Source: Clostridia bacterium
GTDB lineage: Bacteria > Bacillota > Clostridia > Christensenellales > Aristaeellaceae
Length of the DNA stretch: 35,921 nucleotides
Assembly (NCBI GenBank): GCA_017443295.1
Contig: JAFSNT010000038.1
Span: forward strand, 1 to 35,921
Reading direction: 5' to 3'
The first letter of the stretch is position 1. The number at the start of each line of letters is the position of its first letter. The notes beneath the pieces are model-generated. The model saw only the letters and a list, made by a program, of their open reading frames with translations. It had not been told where the DNA came from and ran no database searches. Shown here piece by piece: positions 1 to 8,584 of the stretch. The position numbers and the translations under genes were made by a program.

Positions 1-3000
1 CGGGAGGGCGGCCGCATCGACCGCATGCTCATCGTCACCTTCACCCGGGCGGCGGCGGGTGAAATGCGGGAACGCATCGGCAAACGGCTCAATCAGGAGG
101 GGGCGGAAAACGCCCATCTGCGCCTGCAGGCCATGCGGCTGAACCGGGCGGCCATCTGTACCCTGCACGTATTCTGCGCCCGGGTGCTGAAAGAGCATTT
201 CCAGGCCGTGGGGGTGGACCCCCTGGCCCGGATCGGAGACGAAGAAAAGCTGAACGCCCTGCGCCGCCAGGCCCAGGACGAAACGCTGGAAAAGGCCTAC
301 GCGGAGCCCGGCGAGGACGAGCGCGCCCTGTTTTCCCAGTTCGAGGACGCCCAGATCACCGCGCTGATGGATGAATTGTATACCTTCCTCATGGCCCAGG
401 CGGACCCCTGGAGCTGGACGGAAACGCAGTGCGGGCCGGACCGCGCCCGCCTGGACGCCTGGACGCCCCTGCTTCGGGCCCTGTGCCTGGCCCGATTGGA
501 GGGCGCGGCGGAGCTGATCCCCGAAATGGAAGCGCTGATGAAGCAGGCGGACGGCCCGGCCCGGTACGCCGCCGCCTTCGAGGCGGACCGCGCCATGACG
601 GAAGAACTGCTGGCCCAGCTCCGGGAAGCGCTGCCCTCCGGCGGGAAAACCAATTTCGCCCGGCTGAGCACCAAGCGCGCCGCCCCGGAGGAGAACCCCG
701 ACACCGCGGCCCGGTTCAAGGCCCTGCGGGAGGAATGGAAGGAGCGGTTCAGCGCCGCCCGCCAGCTTTTGCCCGATGATCCGGAGCGGGCGGAAATGGA
801 TTTACAGCATACCCTGCCCGCCCTGCGTGCCCTGTGCGGACTGGTGAAGCGCATGGACGCGCGGTATTTTGCGCTCAAGCAGCGCCGGAATTATCTGGAT
901 TACAGCGATTTGGAGCACTTGACCCTGAAAGCCCTGGAAAACGACGCCGTGCGCGACGCGGTGGCGGGGAGCTTCGACGCCCTGTTTATCGACGAATACC
1001 AGGACGTGTCCGGCATTCAGGAAGCCATCCTGCGAAGGCTGCACGAAGGGCAGAAAAACCTGCTGTTCATGGTGGGCGACGTAAAGCAGAGCATTTACCG
1101 CTTCCGGCTGGCCGATCCCACCCTGTTTCTGGAAAAATACCGGACTTACTCCCCGGAGGAAACGGCGGAGGAAAGAAAAATTTTGCTCCAGCAGAATTTC
1201 CGGTCCGACGAAAACGTGCTGCTTTCGGTGAACGAGGTGTTTTCCCACGCTATGCGGGAAAAGGAAACGGAAATCGCCTACGACGAAAATGCCATGCTGC
1301 GTCCCGGCGGGGGCCAGCCCTTAGGCGCGCCCGTGGAAATCCACCTGATCGCCGCTCCGGAGGAGGACGGCGGCGAGGGCACCGAGCTGACCCAGGGCTA
1401 CCGGTACGAGGCTGCTTTTGTCGCCAAAAGAATCAAAGAACTCATGCGCTTCGCCACTGTACGGGAAGGAGAGGGCGCCCGTCCTTTGCGCTTCCGGGAC
1501 ATCGCCCTGCTTTTGCGCTACGCCTCCGGCCGCGCCCCTTATATCGCAAGGGCGCTGCAATTGGAGGGCATCCCGGTATACAGCGACGCCGACGCCCAGT
1601 TTTTCGATCTGCCCGAGGTGGCGGATCTGATGAACCTGCTGCGGGTGATCGATAACCCCTTGCAGGATATCCCGCTGCTTTCCGCCCTGCGCTGCCCCTG
1701 CTTCGGCTTTACGGAGGAGGAATTGGCCCGCGTCCGTTTGGTGGGCCGCGCTCCCGGCACGCCCTTTTACGCCGCCTTTGAGGACGCCTTGACGGAAGAA
1801 AGCCCCTTGGGCGACAAAGCCCGGGCCGCCTGGGACACGTTCAATTGGTGGCGCTTCCTGTCCGGCAGCCTCACGGTGGATCAGCTGATCTGGCGGGTGC
1901 TGGAGGAAAGCGGGCTGTACATGCGGGCGGGGGCCCTGCCCGAAGGGGAGCTGCGCCAGGCCAACCTGCGATTGCTTGCCGAGCGCGCCCAGGGCGAAAG
2001 CGCCCTGGAGGGCTTGGGGGCGTTCCTGCGGGAAACCGGGCGGCTCCACGGCTCCGACGACGGCAAGGCCGCCAAGACCCTTGGGGAAAACGAGGACGTG
2101 GTGCGCATCCTGACCCTGCATAAATCCAAGGGCCTGGAATTTCCCGTGGTGTTTCTGCTGGAAATGGCCCGGAGCTTCCGCAAGAGCGGCGGAAGCCTCC
2201 TTCGCCTGCACGCCCATCACGGCATGGCCCTGCAATATATCGACGGGGAACGGCGGGTGACGCGGGAAACCTGCGCGTTCAGCGCTTTGAGCGGGGTCAG
2301 CGAAAAAGAAGCCCGGGCCGAGGAAGCGCGGCTTCTGTACGTGGGCATGACCCGCGCCCGGGAACGGCTGATTTTAGTGGGTTCCCCCCGCAGGCTGGAC
2401 GCTTCCCTGGAAAAGTGGAGCCGTCCCGCCACCGCCTACGCCGCAGGGGCGGCGGGCTGCATGCTGGATTGGGTCATGCAGAGCTTAGGCGGCTTCCGGG
2501 AGGGAGAATCCATTGGAAAAAACGGCAGTGTGTGGCGCATGCGCGCAGAAAAAGCGGATGAGTTGACAGCTCCCGCCGTCGCCCATGTGATCCCCCCCGT
2601 TCTCGCCCTGGACGCACCGCCGGACGAGCGCACCCAGGCCCGCATGACCCGGCGGCTGCCCGTGAACCCGCCGCTTAAAACCTCCGTCACCGCCATCGCC
2701 AAGACCCTGCGGGAGGAAAAGGACGCCTGGGAATCCCCCGCCGACAAGCGCCGCCTGCCCGAGGAAGCGCCCAAGCCCGCGTTTCTTACGGAGCAACGCG
2801 TCACCGCCGCCCAGCGCGGCACCATCACCCACCGGGTGCTGGGCCAGATCGACTACGCGCTGGTGCGCCAGGGGAAATTGGCCCAGGCCCTGGACCGGCT
2901 GCAGCAGCAGGGCGTGCTGACCGACGGAGAGCGGGCCGCTGTGCGCATGCACTGGCTCACCGGCTTTTTCTCCTCTCCCCTGGGCCGGCGGGCCCTGGCG

Positions 3001-3276
3001 GCAAAGGAGATACACCGGGAATGGTCCTTTAACCTCAAGGGGGACAAGGGCAGCATGATCCAGGGTGTCATCGACCTGTGTTTTCTGGAAAATGGCCGTT
3101 GGGTGCTGGCCGACTACAAAACCGACGCCGCCGACGGGGACGAGCTGCTGCGCCGCTACGCCCTGCAGCTGCGCTGGTACGCCAAGGCCCTTTCCCAAAT
3201 CACCGGCGTCCCCGTGGGCGAAACCCTGATTTTCAGCCTGCGGGCGGGGAAATGCTTTGAAGTGCCGGAAGAATAA
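1..3276 (+). CDS. addA: AddA, ATP-dependent helicase/nuclease subunit A (5' end outside window)
   Basis: AddA is the UvrD-type 3'-5' helicase and nuclease subunit of AddAB, the Firmicute counterpart of RecBCD, which processes double-strand breaks for RecA. The reading frame is open from base 1 and the first Met (base 25) lies in motif Ia (VTFTRAAAGEM), so the start and the Walker A box are upstream of the window. Visible superfamily 1 motifs are IDEYQD (II), GDVKQSIYRF (III), QNFRSDENVL (IV), LTLHKSKGLEFP (V) and YVGMTRARERL (VI). The C-terminus carries the RecB-family nuclease signature GVIDLCF, ADYKTDA and the later QLRWYAKAL. The gene is intact to its TAA. addB would be expected upstream but is not in view. 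The family assignment is secure. Confidence 0.97.
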   Translation, partial: REGGRIDRMLIVTFTRAAAGEMRERIGKRLNQEGAENAHLRLQAMRLNRAAICTLHVFCARVLKEHFQAVGVDPLARIGDEEKLNALRRQAQDETLEKAYAEPGEDERALFSQFEDAQITALMDELYTFLMAQADPWSWTETQCGPDRARLDAWTPLLRALCLARLEGAAELIPEMEALMKQADGPARYAAAFEADRAMTEELLAQLREALPSGGKTNFARLSTKRAAPEENPDTAARFKALREEWKERFSAARQLLPDDPERAEMDLQHTLPALRALCGLVKRMDARYFALKQRRNYLDYSDLEHLTLKALENDAVRDAVAGSFDALFIDEYQDVSGIQEAILRRLHEGQKNLLFMVGDVKQSIYRFRLADPTLFLEKYRTYSPEETAEERKILLQQNFRSDENVLLSVNEVFSHAMREKETEIAYDENAMLRPGGGQPLGAPVEIHLIAAPEEDGGEGTELTQGYRYEAAFVAKRIKELMRFATVREGEGARPLRFRDIALLLRYASGRAPYIARALQLEGIPVYSDADAQFFDLPEVADLMNLLRVIDNPLQDIPLLSALRCPCFGFTEEELARVRLVGRAPGTPFYAAFEDALTEESPLGDKARAAWDTFNWWRFLSGSLTVDQLIWRVLEESGLYMRAGALPEGELRQANLRLLAERAQGESALEGLGAFLRETGRLHGSDDGKAAKTLGENEDVVRILTLHKSKGLEFPVVFLLEMARSFRKSGGSLLRLHAHHGMALQYIDGERRVTRETCAFSALSGVSEKEARAEEARLLYVGMTRARERLILVGSPRRLDASLEKWSRPATAYAAGAAGCMLDWVMQSLGGFREGESIGKNGSVWRMRAEKADELTAPAVAHVIPPVLALDAPPDERTQARMTRRLPVNPPLKTSVTAIAKTLREEKDAWESPADKRRLPEEAPKPAFLTEQRVTAAQRGTITHRVLGQIDYALVRQGKLAQALDRLQQQGVLTDGERAAVRMHWLTGFFSSPLGRRALAAKEIHREWSFNLKGDKGSMIQGVIDLCFLENGRWVLADYKTDAADGDELLRRYALQLRWYAKALSQITGVPVGETLIFSLRAGKCFEVPEE

Positions 3277-3283
3277 CACAAAA

Positions 3284-3314
3284 AATCGCCGGAGGACAAG
3301 TGCCTCCGGCGATT
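3284..3314 (-). terminator. Intrinsic terminator hairpin
   Basis: A perfect 12-bp stem (3284-3295 with 3303-3314, AATCGCCGGAGG arm) closes a 7-nt loop. The T-tract follows the hairpin only when it is read on the minus strand, so it best serves transcripts arriving from the mreB side. It lies only 8 bp after the addA stop and may also slow readthrough in the other direction. Confidence 0.75.
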
Positions 3315-3340
3315 CAGACCATCAACAAACCCCGGGATGC

Positions 3341-3588
3341 ATCGAAGGGCCCTCAGGCCCTTCGATTTTCATTCCGCAGGCGGCGGCGTGTACGTCGCCG
3401 AGGAGCGGCTGAAAGCCGCTTCCTATATCAATTTCTGGCCGTAAAATGTGCGGTTCCGACCTATCGGGTCGAAACCGCCATTTTACAAGAAATTGATGCA
3501 ACCCATCGAAAGACTGCTTTAGCTGACTTTCGATGGCAGAGCATCGACTTTGTCGATGCTCTGAAACGCAGGGGCGCTTGGCCCCGGC
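3341..3588. other. Dense array of consecutive hairpins between convergent genes
   Basis: There is no plausible gene between addA and mreB. The space is a series of inverted repeats: 3341-3351/3356-3366 (11 bp perfect), 3381-3388/3393-3400, 3404-3410/3414-3420, a long branched stem 3427-3436/3488-3497 enclosing 3441-3448/3479-3486 and 3457-3461/3467-3471, then 3503-3512/3527-3536 (10 bp), 3537-3548/3552-3563 (12 bp, loop TTT) and 3571-3575/3581-3585 followed by a T-run at 3593-3598. Nearly every base can pair. It may be a terminator array for the convergent pair, a structured RNA or a palindromic repeat element; the sequence alone does not decide. Confidence 0.7.
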
Positions 3589-3603
3589 AAAATTTTTTCA
3601 AGC

Positions 3604-4632
3604 TTACCGCCGCTTCCGCCGGTCGCTTAAATATTTCCCGAATTCGCTCCAGTTTTCCAGGGTCTGTCCGCAGCCCCGGGCCACGCATTCCTGGGGATAT
3701 TCCGCCAGGCGGCAGTCCACCTTGAGGCCCATGGTGATGGCCTCCGTCAGGCCCGAAAGCAGCGCGCCGCCGCCGGTGAGGATAATGCCGGTTTCAAAAA
3801 TATCGGCCAGCAGCTCGGCAGGGGTTTTTTCCAGCACGGCCTGGATGGCTTCCATCAGGCTGTGGAGGGGTTCGTCCAAGGCTTCGGTGATTTCGTCGCT
3901 GGTGATGCGCATGATCTTGGGCAGGCCGGAAAGCAGGTTGCGCCCGGTGATTTCCATATAGAACTGTTCGTTCCGGGGCAGGGCGGACCCAATGCTGATT
4001 TTCAGGTCCTCGGCGGTGGGCTGACCGATGAGCAGATTGTGCTTGCGCCGGATGTAGCGGATAATGGCGTCGTCAAAGGCGTCGCTGCCGATCTGATTGA
4101 CGGATTCCTTGTTGCTGGCGATAACCTGGCCCTGGGAAATCACGGCGATGTCCGCCGTACCGCCGCCGATATCCACGATCATTTTCCCGTAGGCTTCTCC
4201 GATGGGCAGGCCCGCCCCGATGGCCGCCGCGATGGGACGGTCCATCAATTGGGTGCGGCGCGCGCCGGTTTCAAACAGGCTGGTGGTGATCCGGTGCCTT
4301 TCCATTTCATTCACGCCCGAAGGCACGGAAATCAGCACCCGGGGGCCGCCGATCAGGCGCTTGCCCACCACTTTACCCACGAAATAGCGCAGCATGGTGC
4401 AGGTCATGTCCAAATCGCCCACCATACCGTTCTGCAGCGGGCGGATGGCGGCGATATTGCTGGGCGTGCGGCCCATCATGCGGCGCGCGTCCTCGCCCAC
4501 AGCAAGCACGCTGCGTGTGTCCCGGTCAAAAGCGATCACGGCGGGCTCGTTGAGCACAATGTCCTTCCCCTTGCCGAAGATCACCACGCTGGCCGTGCCT
4601 AAATCCACCCCAATGTCCAGAACCGTTGCCAT
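3604..4632 (-). CDS. mreB: MreB/Mbl-type bacterial actin, cell-shape protein
   Basis: MreB-family actins polymerise under the inner membrane and steer the elongasome for cell-wall synthesis in rods. The 342-residue length is typical. The phosphate-1 loop (DIGVDLGTASVVIF, residues 6-19), phosphate-2 loop (VDIGGGTADIAVIS, 153-166) and adenosine motif (GIILTGGGALLSG, 282-294) are intact. An AAGGAG ribosome binding site precedes ATG 4632. No mreC or mreD adjoins it, so it is a stand-alone paralogue (MreB, Mbl or MreBH type), and the exact paralogue cannot be decided. It faces away from the parA region across a 398-bp gap and converges on addA. Confidence 0.93.
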   Translation of the reverse strand: MATVLDIGVDLGTASVVIFGKGKDIVLNEPAVIAFDRDTRSVLAVGEDARRMMGRTPSNIAAIRPLQNGMVGDLDMTCTMLRYFVGKVVGKRLIGGPRVLISVPSGVNEMERHRITTSLFETGARRTQLMDRPIAAAIGAGLPIGEAYGKMIVDIGGGTADIAVISQGQVIASNKESVNQIGSDAFDDAIIRYIRRKHNLLIGQPTAEDLKISIGSALPRNEQFYMEITGRNLLSGLPKIMRITSDEITEALDEPLHSLMEAIQAVLEKTPAELLADIFETGIILTGGGALLSGLTEAITMGLKVDCRLAEYPQECVARGCGQTLENWSEFGKYLSDRRKRR

Positions 4633-4836
4633 TCCTGCTTCTCCTTTTCTTGCAGCTTCTATACCTTGTGAGTAATACGACGCAGGAACGGAAATTCCTT
4701 CTTTGGGCCGTATTTTTGGGATTTAAATGCTACTTTCTTTGAAAAATCACCGCAATTTTGGCGCACATTCTCCACTTTTTTTGAAAAATCGACCTTGCGG
4801 CAAAGAAGCGCAGCCCGAAAACTGCGGAAAAGACCC

Positions 4837-4946
4837 TTGACGCTTTCCTCGGGCTATGACATAATGAAGCCGCGGCAGGCCATGATAAACGTTTATTCGG
4901 CACGCATATAAAAACTGTTTCCTTTCCGGCAGAAATCGTGTATAAT
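4837..4946 (+). promoter_or_regulatory. Candidate sigma-A promoters in the 398-bp mreB / orf158 divergent gap
   Basis: The first candidate is TTGACG (4837-4842), a 17-bp spacer and CATAAT (4860-4865). A second perfect TATAAT lies at 4941-4946 with a poor -35. Either could drive the plus-strand genes starting at 5031. I saw no RNA gene and no strong inverted repeat in the remainder of the gap (4633-5030), and no strong minus-strand promoter for mreB. Confidence 0.55.
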
Positions 4947-5030
4947 GAGCTTATCACAGACGGGATCAGCGCGGTTTGCCAGAGAATTTTCATTCAACGG
5001 ATGATACGCCCGTGAGGGGAGGAAAGACCC

Positions 5031-5507
5031 ATGGTTTCCCAGGCGCAGGTGATGATCGTGCTCAGGCCCTGGCTGGGCGGGCCGCTGCTGGAGGCCCTGG
5101 CGCCCACGGTGCGCGAGATCGCCGGACGGCTGAACGGCTTTTCCTTCGGAGACGGCCGGGACGGCTTGGCCGGGGAACTGGACAGCCTGCTGTTTCGCGC
5201 CGTGCGGCAGGCCACGGGCGGCAGCATGCTCATCGCTCTGGACGACGGCACCTGGGTGCGTTCCCGGCTGGAGGATTTTGCCGCCATGGCCGACGAACTG
5301 ATGCTGCTTCCCTTCCTGGAACTGCCTGTGGACGAAGAGCACCTGCAATCCCTTCGGGATTATTCCATGCGTTACCCCAGCCTGTCCGCCCTGCGGGCCC
5401 TGTACACCCGCTTTGCATCCCTCCAGACGCGGGAGGAGCTCGCCGCAATCGCGTCGGTGGCCCAAAAATGCTATCCGGCGTTCCGGTGGCGGGAATGGCT
5501 GCAATAA
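5031..5507 (+). CDS. Unrecognised 158-residue protein upstream of parA
   Basis: I do not recognise this family. The protein is soluble in appearance, with no signal peptide, no membrane segment and no Cys cluster, and is rich in Leu, Ala and Arg. It reads as mostly helical with a short central ALDDGTWVRS stretch. A strong GGGGAGGAAAG ribosome binding site sits 6-8 bp before ATG 5031, and codon use matches its neighbours, so it is very likely expressed. It ends 24 bp before the parA GTG and is probably cotranscribed with it. A link to chromosome segregation is suggested only by position. Confidence 0.8.
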   Translation: MVSQAQVMIVLRPWLGGPLLEALAPTVREIAGRLNGFSFGDGRDGLAGELDSLLFRAVRQATGGSMLIALDDGTWVRSRLEDFAAMADELMLLPFLELPVDEEHLQSLRDYSMRYPSLSALRALYTRFASLQTREELAAIASVAQKCYPAFRWREWLQ

Positions 5508-5531
5508 CAAACAAAAGGATTTGATTATTTC

Positions 5532-6299
5532 GTGAGCAAAATCATCTGCATCGCCAACCAGAAGGGCGGCGTGGGCAAAACCACCACCGCCGTGAATTTA
5601 GCGGCCTGCCTGGCCGAAGCGGGAAGGAAAACCCTGCTGGTGGATATGGACCCCCAGGGCAACGCCAGCAGCGGCTTGGGCGTGAAGGCCGGAAAGAAAA
5701 CGGTTTATGAAGCGCTGTTGGGGGAATGCACCCTGGACAGCACCCTGGCGTCCACCCGGCAGAACCGCTTATGGGTGGCCCCTGCGGATATCCGTCTGGC
5801 CGGAGCCGAGCTGGAACTGGCCAACATGAGCCGCCGGGAATACCGCATGCGGGCGGCGCTGGAGCCCATCCGTGCCCAATACGATTTTATCATCATCGAC
5901 TGCCCGCCCTCCCTGGGCCTGCTCACAGTGAACGCCCTCACCGCCGCCCAAAGCATCCTGATCCCCATTCAGTGCGAATACTATGCCTTGGAGGGGGTCA
6001 CCGCCCTGATGAACACCGTGCAGCGGGTGAAGCGGGGGCTGAATCCGGGGCTGGAAATCGAAGGCGTGCTGCTGACCATGCTGGATGGCCGCACCAATTT
6101 GGGCCTGCAGGTGGTGGCGGAAGTGAAGAAGCACTTCAAATCCTCGGTATTCAAAACCACCGTGCCCCGCACCGTGCGCTTAGGCGAAGCCCCCAGCCAC
6201 GGCCTGCCCATTCACTTGTACGATCCCCGCAGCACCGGCACGGAAGCGTATATGGCGCTTTCCCAAGAGGTCATTAAGAAGAACAAGAATTTGAAATAA
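5532..6299 (+). CDS. parA: ParA/Soj chromosome-partitioning ATPase
   Basis: ParA (Soj) is a Walker-type ATPase that binds DNA nonspecifically as a dimer, works with ParB to separate origins and, in Firmicutes, influences DnaA. The 255-residue protein has the deviant Walker A KGGVGKTT with the signature Lys11 as well as Lys16, the A' box [10 protein letters not shown] (35-44) and Walker [10 protein letters not shown] (119-127). Translation starts at GTG 5532, which puts the canonical [13 protein letters not shown] at the N-terminus; an AAAGGA lies about 12 bp upstream. parB follows, but a repeat element separates the two. Confidence 0.96.
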   Translation: MSKIICIANQKGGVGKTTTAVNLAACLAEAGRKTLLVDMDPQGNASSGLGVKAGKKTVYEALLGECTLDSTLASTRQNRLWVAPADIRLAGAELELANMSRREYRMRAALEPIRAQYDFIIIDCPPSLGLLTVNALTAAQSILIPIQCEYYALEGVTALMNTVQRVKRGLNPGLEIEGVLLTMLDGRTNLGLQVVAEVKKHFKSSVFKTTVPRTVRLGEAPSHGLPIHLYDPRSTGTEAYMALSQEVIKKNKNLK

Positions 6300-6320
6300 T
6301 TTCAAGGATTCGATTCGATA

Positions 6321-6420
6321 GAGCGGAGAGTTGAGATATTATATAGTGTTTAACACAGGAGATACCTATTTGATTGACTATATAAATCTCACCTCTCAGC
6401 TCTTCACTCTCAACTCTCAT
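6321..6420. repeat. Heptad-arm palindromic element 1 (GTTGAGA type)
   Basis: The left arm (about 6321-6335) has GAGCGGA GAGTTGA units. The right arm (6388-6420) has five 7-bp units of the TCAACTC type in opposite orientation. Inside the arms, ATATAGT (6341-6347) pairs with ACTATAT (6377-6383) around a loop of about 29 nt, and ATAAA directly precedes the right arm. It occupies the parA-parB space. It is one of seven elements of the same design in this window. Confidence 0.75.
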
Positions 6421-6458
6421 TCAAAATCATATTATCCAGGATGGAGTGGAAATCAATC

Positions 6459-7310
6459 ATGAAAAAGACCGGCCTGGGAAGGGGCCTGGACGCCCTGCTG
6501 CCTGAAAGCGGCGATCTGGAAAACACGGTGAGCATGATCGCCGTGACGGAGCTGGACCGAAATCCCGATCAGCCCCGGCGGGAATTTGACGAAGCCTCCC
6601 TCCAGGCGCTGGCGGATTCCATCAAGCAGGCGGGGGTGCTGCAGCCCCTGCTGGTGGTGGAAAAGAACGGGCGCTACCGCATCGTAGCGGGAGAGCGGCG
6701 TTTCCGGGCCGCCCGCATGGCGGGGCTGGACGCGGTGCCCTGCATCGTGCGGGCCTTCACCCCCGCCGAGCAGATGGAAGCCGCGCTCATCGAAAACCTG
6801 CAGCGGGAGGACTTAAACCCCATCGAGGAAGCCGCCGCCATGAAGCAGTTCATGGAAGCCTGCGGCTATACCCAGGAGCAGGCGGCGAAAAAGTTAGGCA
6901 AATCCCGTCCCGCCGTGGCCAACAGCCTGCGCCTGCTTTCCCTTCCGGAAACCGTGCGGCAGGACGTGATCGCGGGCCGCATCAGCGCGGGCCACGCCCG
7001 GGTGCTGGCAGGGCTTGAGGACGAAAAACGCCAGGCGGCCCTGGCGCAGCTGGTGATCCTGGAGGGGTTAAGCGTCCGCGCCCTGGAAAAGCTGGCCGCG
7101 CAGCCGGAGTCCGCCATGCCCAAGCTCAAGCCCGCCCCTCGGCCCCTGCCCCTGGAATTGCAGGATATGGAAAGCCGCATGCGGGAAACCTTCGGCCTGC
7201 GCACCATGTTCAAGGGCAACCGCAAGCACGGGAAAATCATTCTGCAATACGAAAGCGAAGACGATTTGGAGAGGCTGTATCAATGCTTGGAACGGCTGGA
7301 AAAGCTGTAA
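6459..7310 (+). CDS. parB: ParB/Spo0J chromosome-partitioning CTPase
   Basis: ParB binds parS sites, spreads as a CTP-dependent DNA clamp and loads SMC; in sporulating Firmicutes (Spo0J) it also affects sporulation. I start it at ATG 6459, giving the canonical MKKTGLGRGLDALLP; GGAGTGG 9 bp upstream fits this start. An upstream in-frame ATG at 6441 is less likely because it overlaps that ribosome binding site. Visible parts are the N-terminal box with GERRFRAARMAGL, the NLQREDLNPIEEA segment, the HTH (YTQEQAAKKLGKSRPAVANSLRLL) and a C-terminal dimerisation tail. No consensus parS was found nearby. Its 3' end overlaps the next gene by 28 bp. Confidence 0.95.
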   Translation: MKKTGLGRGLDALLPESGDLENTVSMIAVTELDRNPDQPRREFDEASLQALADSIKQAGVLQPLLVVEKNGRYRIVAGERRFRAARMAGLDAVPCIVRAFTPAEQMEAALIENLQREDLNPIEEAAAMKQFMEACGYTQEQAAKKLGKSRPAVANSLRLLSLPETVRQDVIAGRISAGHARVLAGLEDEKRQAALAQLVILEGLSVRALEKLAAQPESAMPKLKPAPRPLPLELQDMESRMRETFGLRTMFKGNRKHGKIILQYESEDDLERLYQCLERLEKL

Positions 7311-8524
7311 GACGGCTGATTTCGCTGGCACTGATTCTGGCGCTGCTGGCGATCCCCTGCGGGGGCGTCGGCGAATTGGACGAGGAAACGGCCGCGGCGG
7401 CGGACGCCTATTTTCTGCGCATGTTCACCAATGCGGAAGCCATCGGCGGCGGCGTGATCGTGAACCGGGACGGGGAAACCCTGTACGCCTACTATTTCGG
7501 CGCGGACGCCAAGTATAACGGCCGCCCCGTGGACGGCGATACGGTGTTCAAGGTGGCTTCCCTGACCAAAATGATCACCGCCGTGGGCGTGATGCGGCTC
7601 AAGGAGGCGGGCAAGCTGAATCTGGACGCGCCGCTCACCTACGGGGAAGGCACGCCCATCCGCAATCCCCGCTTTCCCGATACGCCCGTCACCCTGCGCC
7701 AGGCCATGAGCCACACCTCCTCCCTGCTGGGCAGCGCGCCTTACGCCACCGCCCCCGCGTGGGAAAAGATCACCCCGGATCAGAACCGTTTTTTTTCCAA
7801 ATATGAGCCGGGCACAAATTACGAATACGCCAACCTGAACGGCGGCATCATGGGCAGCGCCATCGAGCGGGCCTCGGGCCAGAGCCTGAACGCCTACATG
7901 CGCGATGCTATTTTCTCTCCCCTGGGCATCAACGCCGCCTACGCCGCCCATCTGCTGCCCGATCCCGCGCCTCTGTCCCGCACCTACACCCAGGACGGCG
8001 AGGTGTATATGAAAGCGGAAAAATATTTGGAGGAAGACCAGGCGTTTTACGAGGATACCTGCGACCCGGACAGCCATTACCGTGCCTCCGTGGGCAGCCT
8101 GTACATCAGCCTGTCCGGCATGGCGAAAATCGGCGAGATGCTGGCCTGCGGCGGCGCGGCTGACGGCGTGCGGCTGCTCTCGCCCCAGGCAACGGCGGAA
8201 ATGCGGGCCGATCAGCGCGCTGTGCGGGGGTCCAGCGTAACTGGGGAAAGCCCCTACGGCTTGGGCGTATACCGCTTCACCGCTTCCGACGGCCGCACCT
8301 GGTACGGCCATCAGGGACGCTGGGTGGGCATGCTGACCGATCTGTTCGTGGATCCGGATACCCGCACCGCCGTCGTGCTGGTGATGAACGGCGTGGGCCG
8401 CAGCGGCAGCGGCGAACTGGACGCCAAGGCCGAACGCACCCTTTTGCGGGTGGGGCAATGGCTGGATGGCGGAAGCGCGGACGAGGGCCCCGGCAGCTTT
8501 GTGGTGGATGAGGATCTGCCGTAA
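7283..8524 (+). CDS. Secreted serine hydrolase, class C beta-lactamase / DD-peptidase fold
   Basis: The protein belongs to the beta-lactamase (PF00144-type) superfamily, which includes DD-carboxypeptidases, D-aminopeptidases and esterases as well as AmpC enzymes. An N-terminal hydrophobic segment (residues 12-25, after KAVRR) indicates export; the Cys at position 26 gives only a weak lipobox. Catalytic motifs are SLTK (Ser93, Lys96), YAN (Tyr182-Asn184) and HQG (343-345) in place of KTG. HxG is common in the non-lactamase members, so peptidoglycan or D-peptide hydrolysis is more likely than antibiotic resistance (inference). The start lies inside parB (28-bp overlap), which implies coupling. 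Length 413 residues. Confidence 0.85.
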   Translation: MLGTAGKAVRRLISLALILALLAIPCGGVGELDEETAAAADAYFLRMFTNAEAIGGGVIVNRDGETLYAYYFGADAKYNGRPVDGDTVFKVASLTKMITAVGVMRLKEAGKLNLDAPLTYGEGTPIRNPRFPDTPVTLRQAMSHTSSLLGSAPYATAPAWEKITPDQNRFFSKYEPGTNYEYANLNGGIMGSAIERASGQSLNAYMRDAIFSPLGINAAYAAHLLPDPAPLSRTYTQDGEVYMKAEKYLEEDQAFYEDTCDPDSHYRASVGSLYISLSGMAKIGEMLACGGAADGVRLLSPQATAEMRADQRAVRGSSVTGESPYGLGVYRFTASDGRTWYGHQGRWVGMLTDLFVDPDTRTAVVLVMNGVGRSGSGELDAKAERTLLRVGQWLDGGSADEGPGSFVVDEDLP

Positions 8525-8584
8525 TCATTCCGAAATAAGCGGAGGAAATCCGTTTAAAATATATAACAGTAGGAGGAAAAAAAC

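Noticed and set aside
2485..3279. 264-residue minus-strand ORF opposite addA
   Set aside because: Complete overlap with conserved AddA nuclease domain; it is a shadow frame of GC-rich coding DNA.
5000..7400. parS sites near parAB
   Set aside because: No sequence close to TGTTTCACGTGAAACA was found in this region.
7283..8524. Antibiotic-resistance beta-lactamase
   Set aside because: The fold is right, but HxG replaces KTG and the setting is housekeeping; resistance cannot be claimed.
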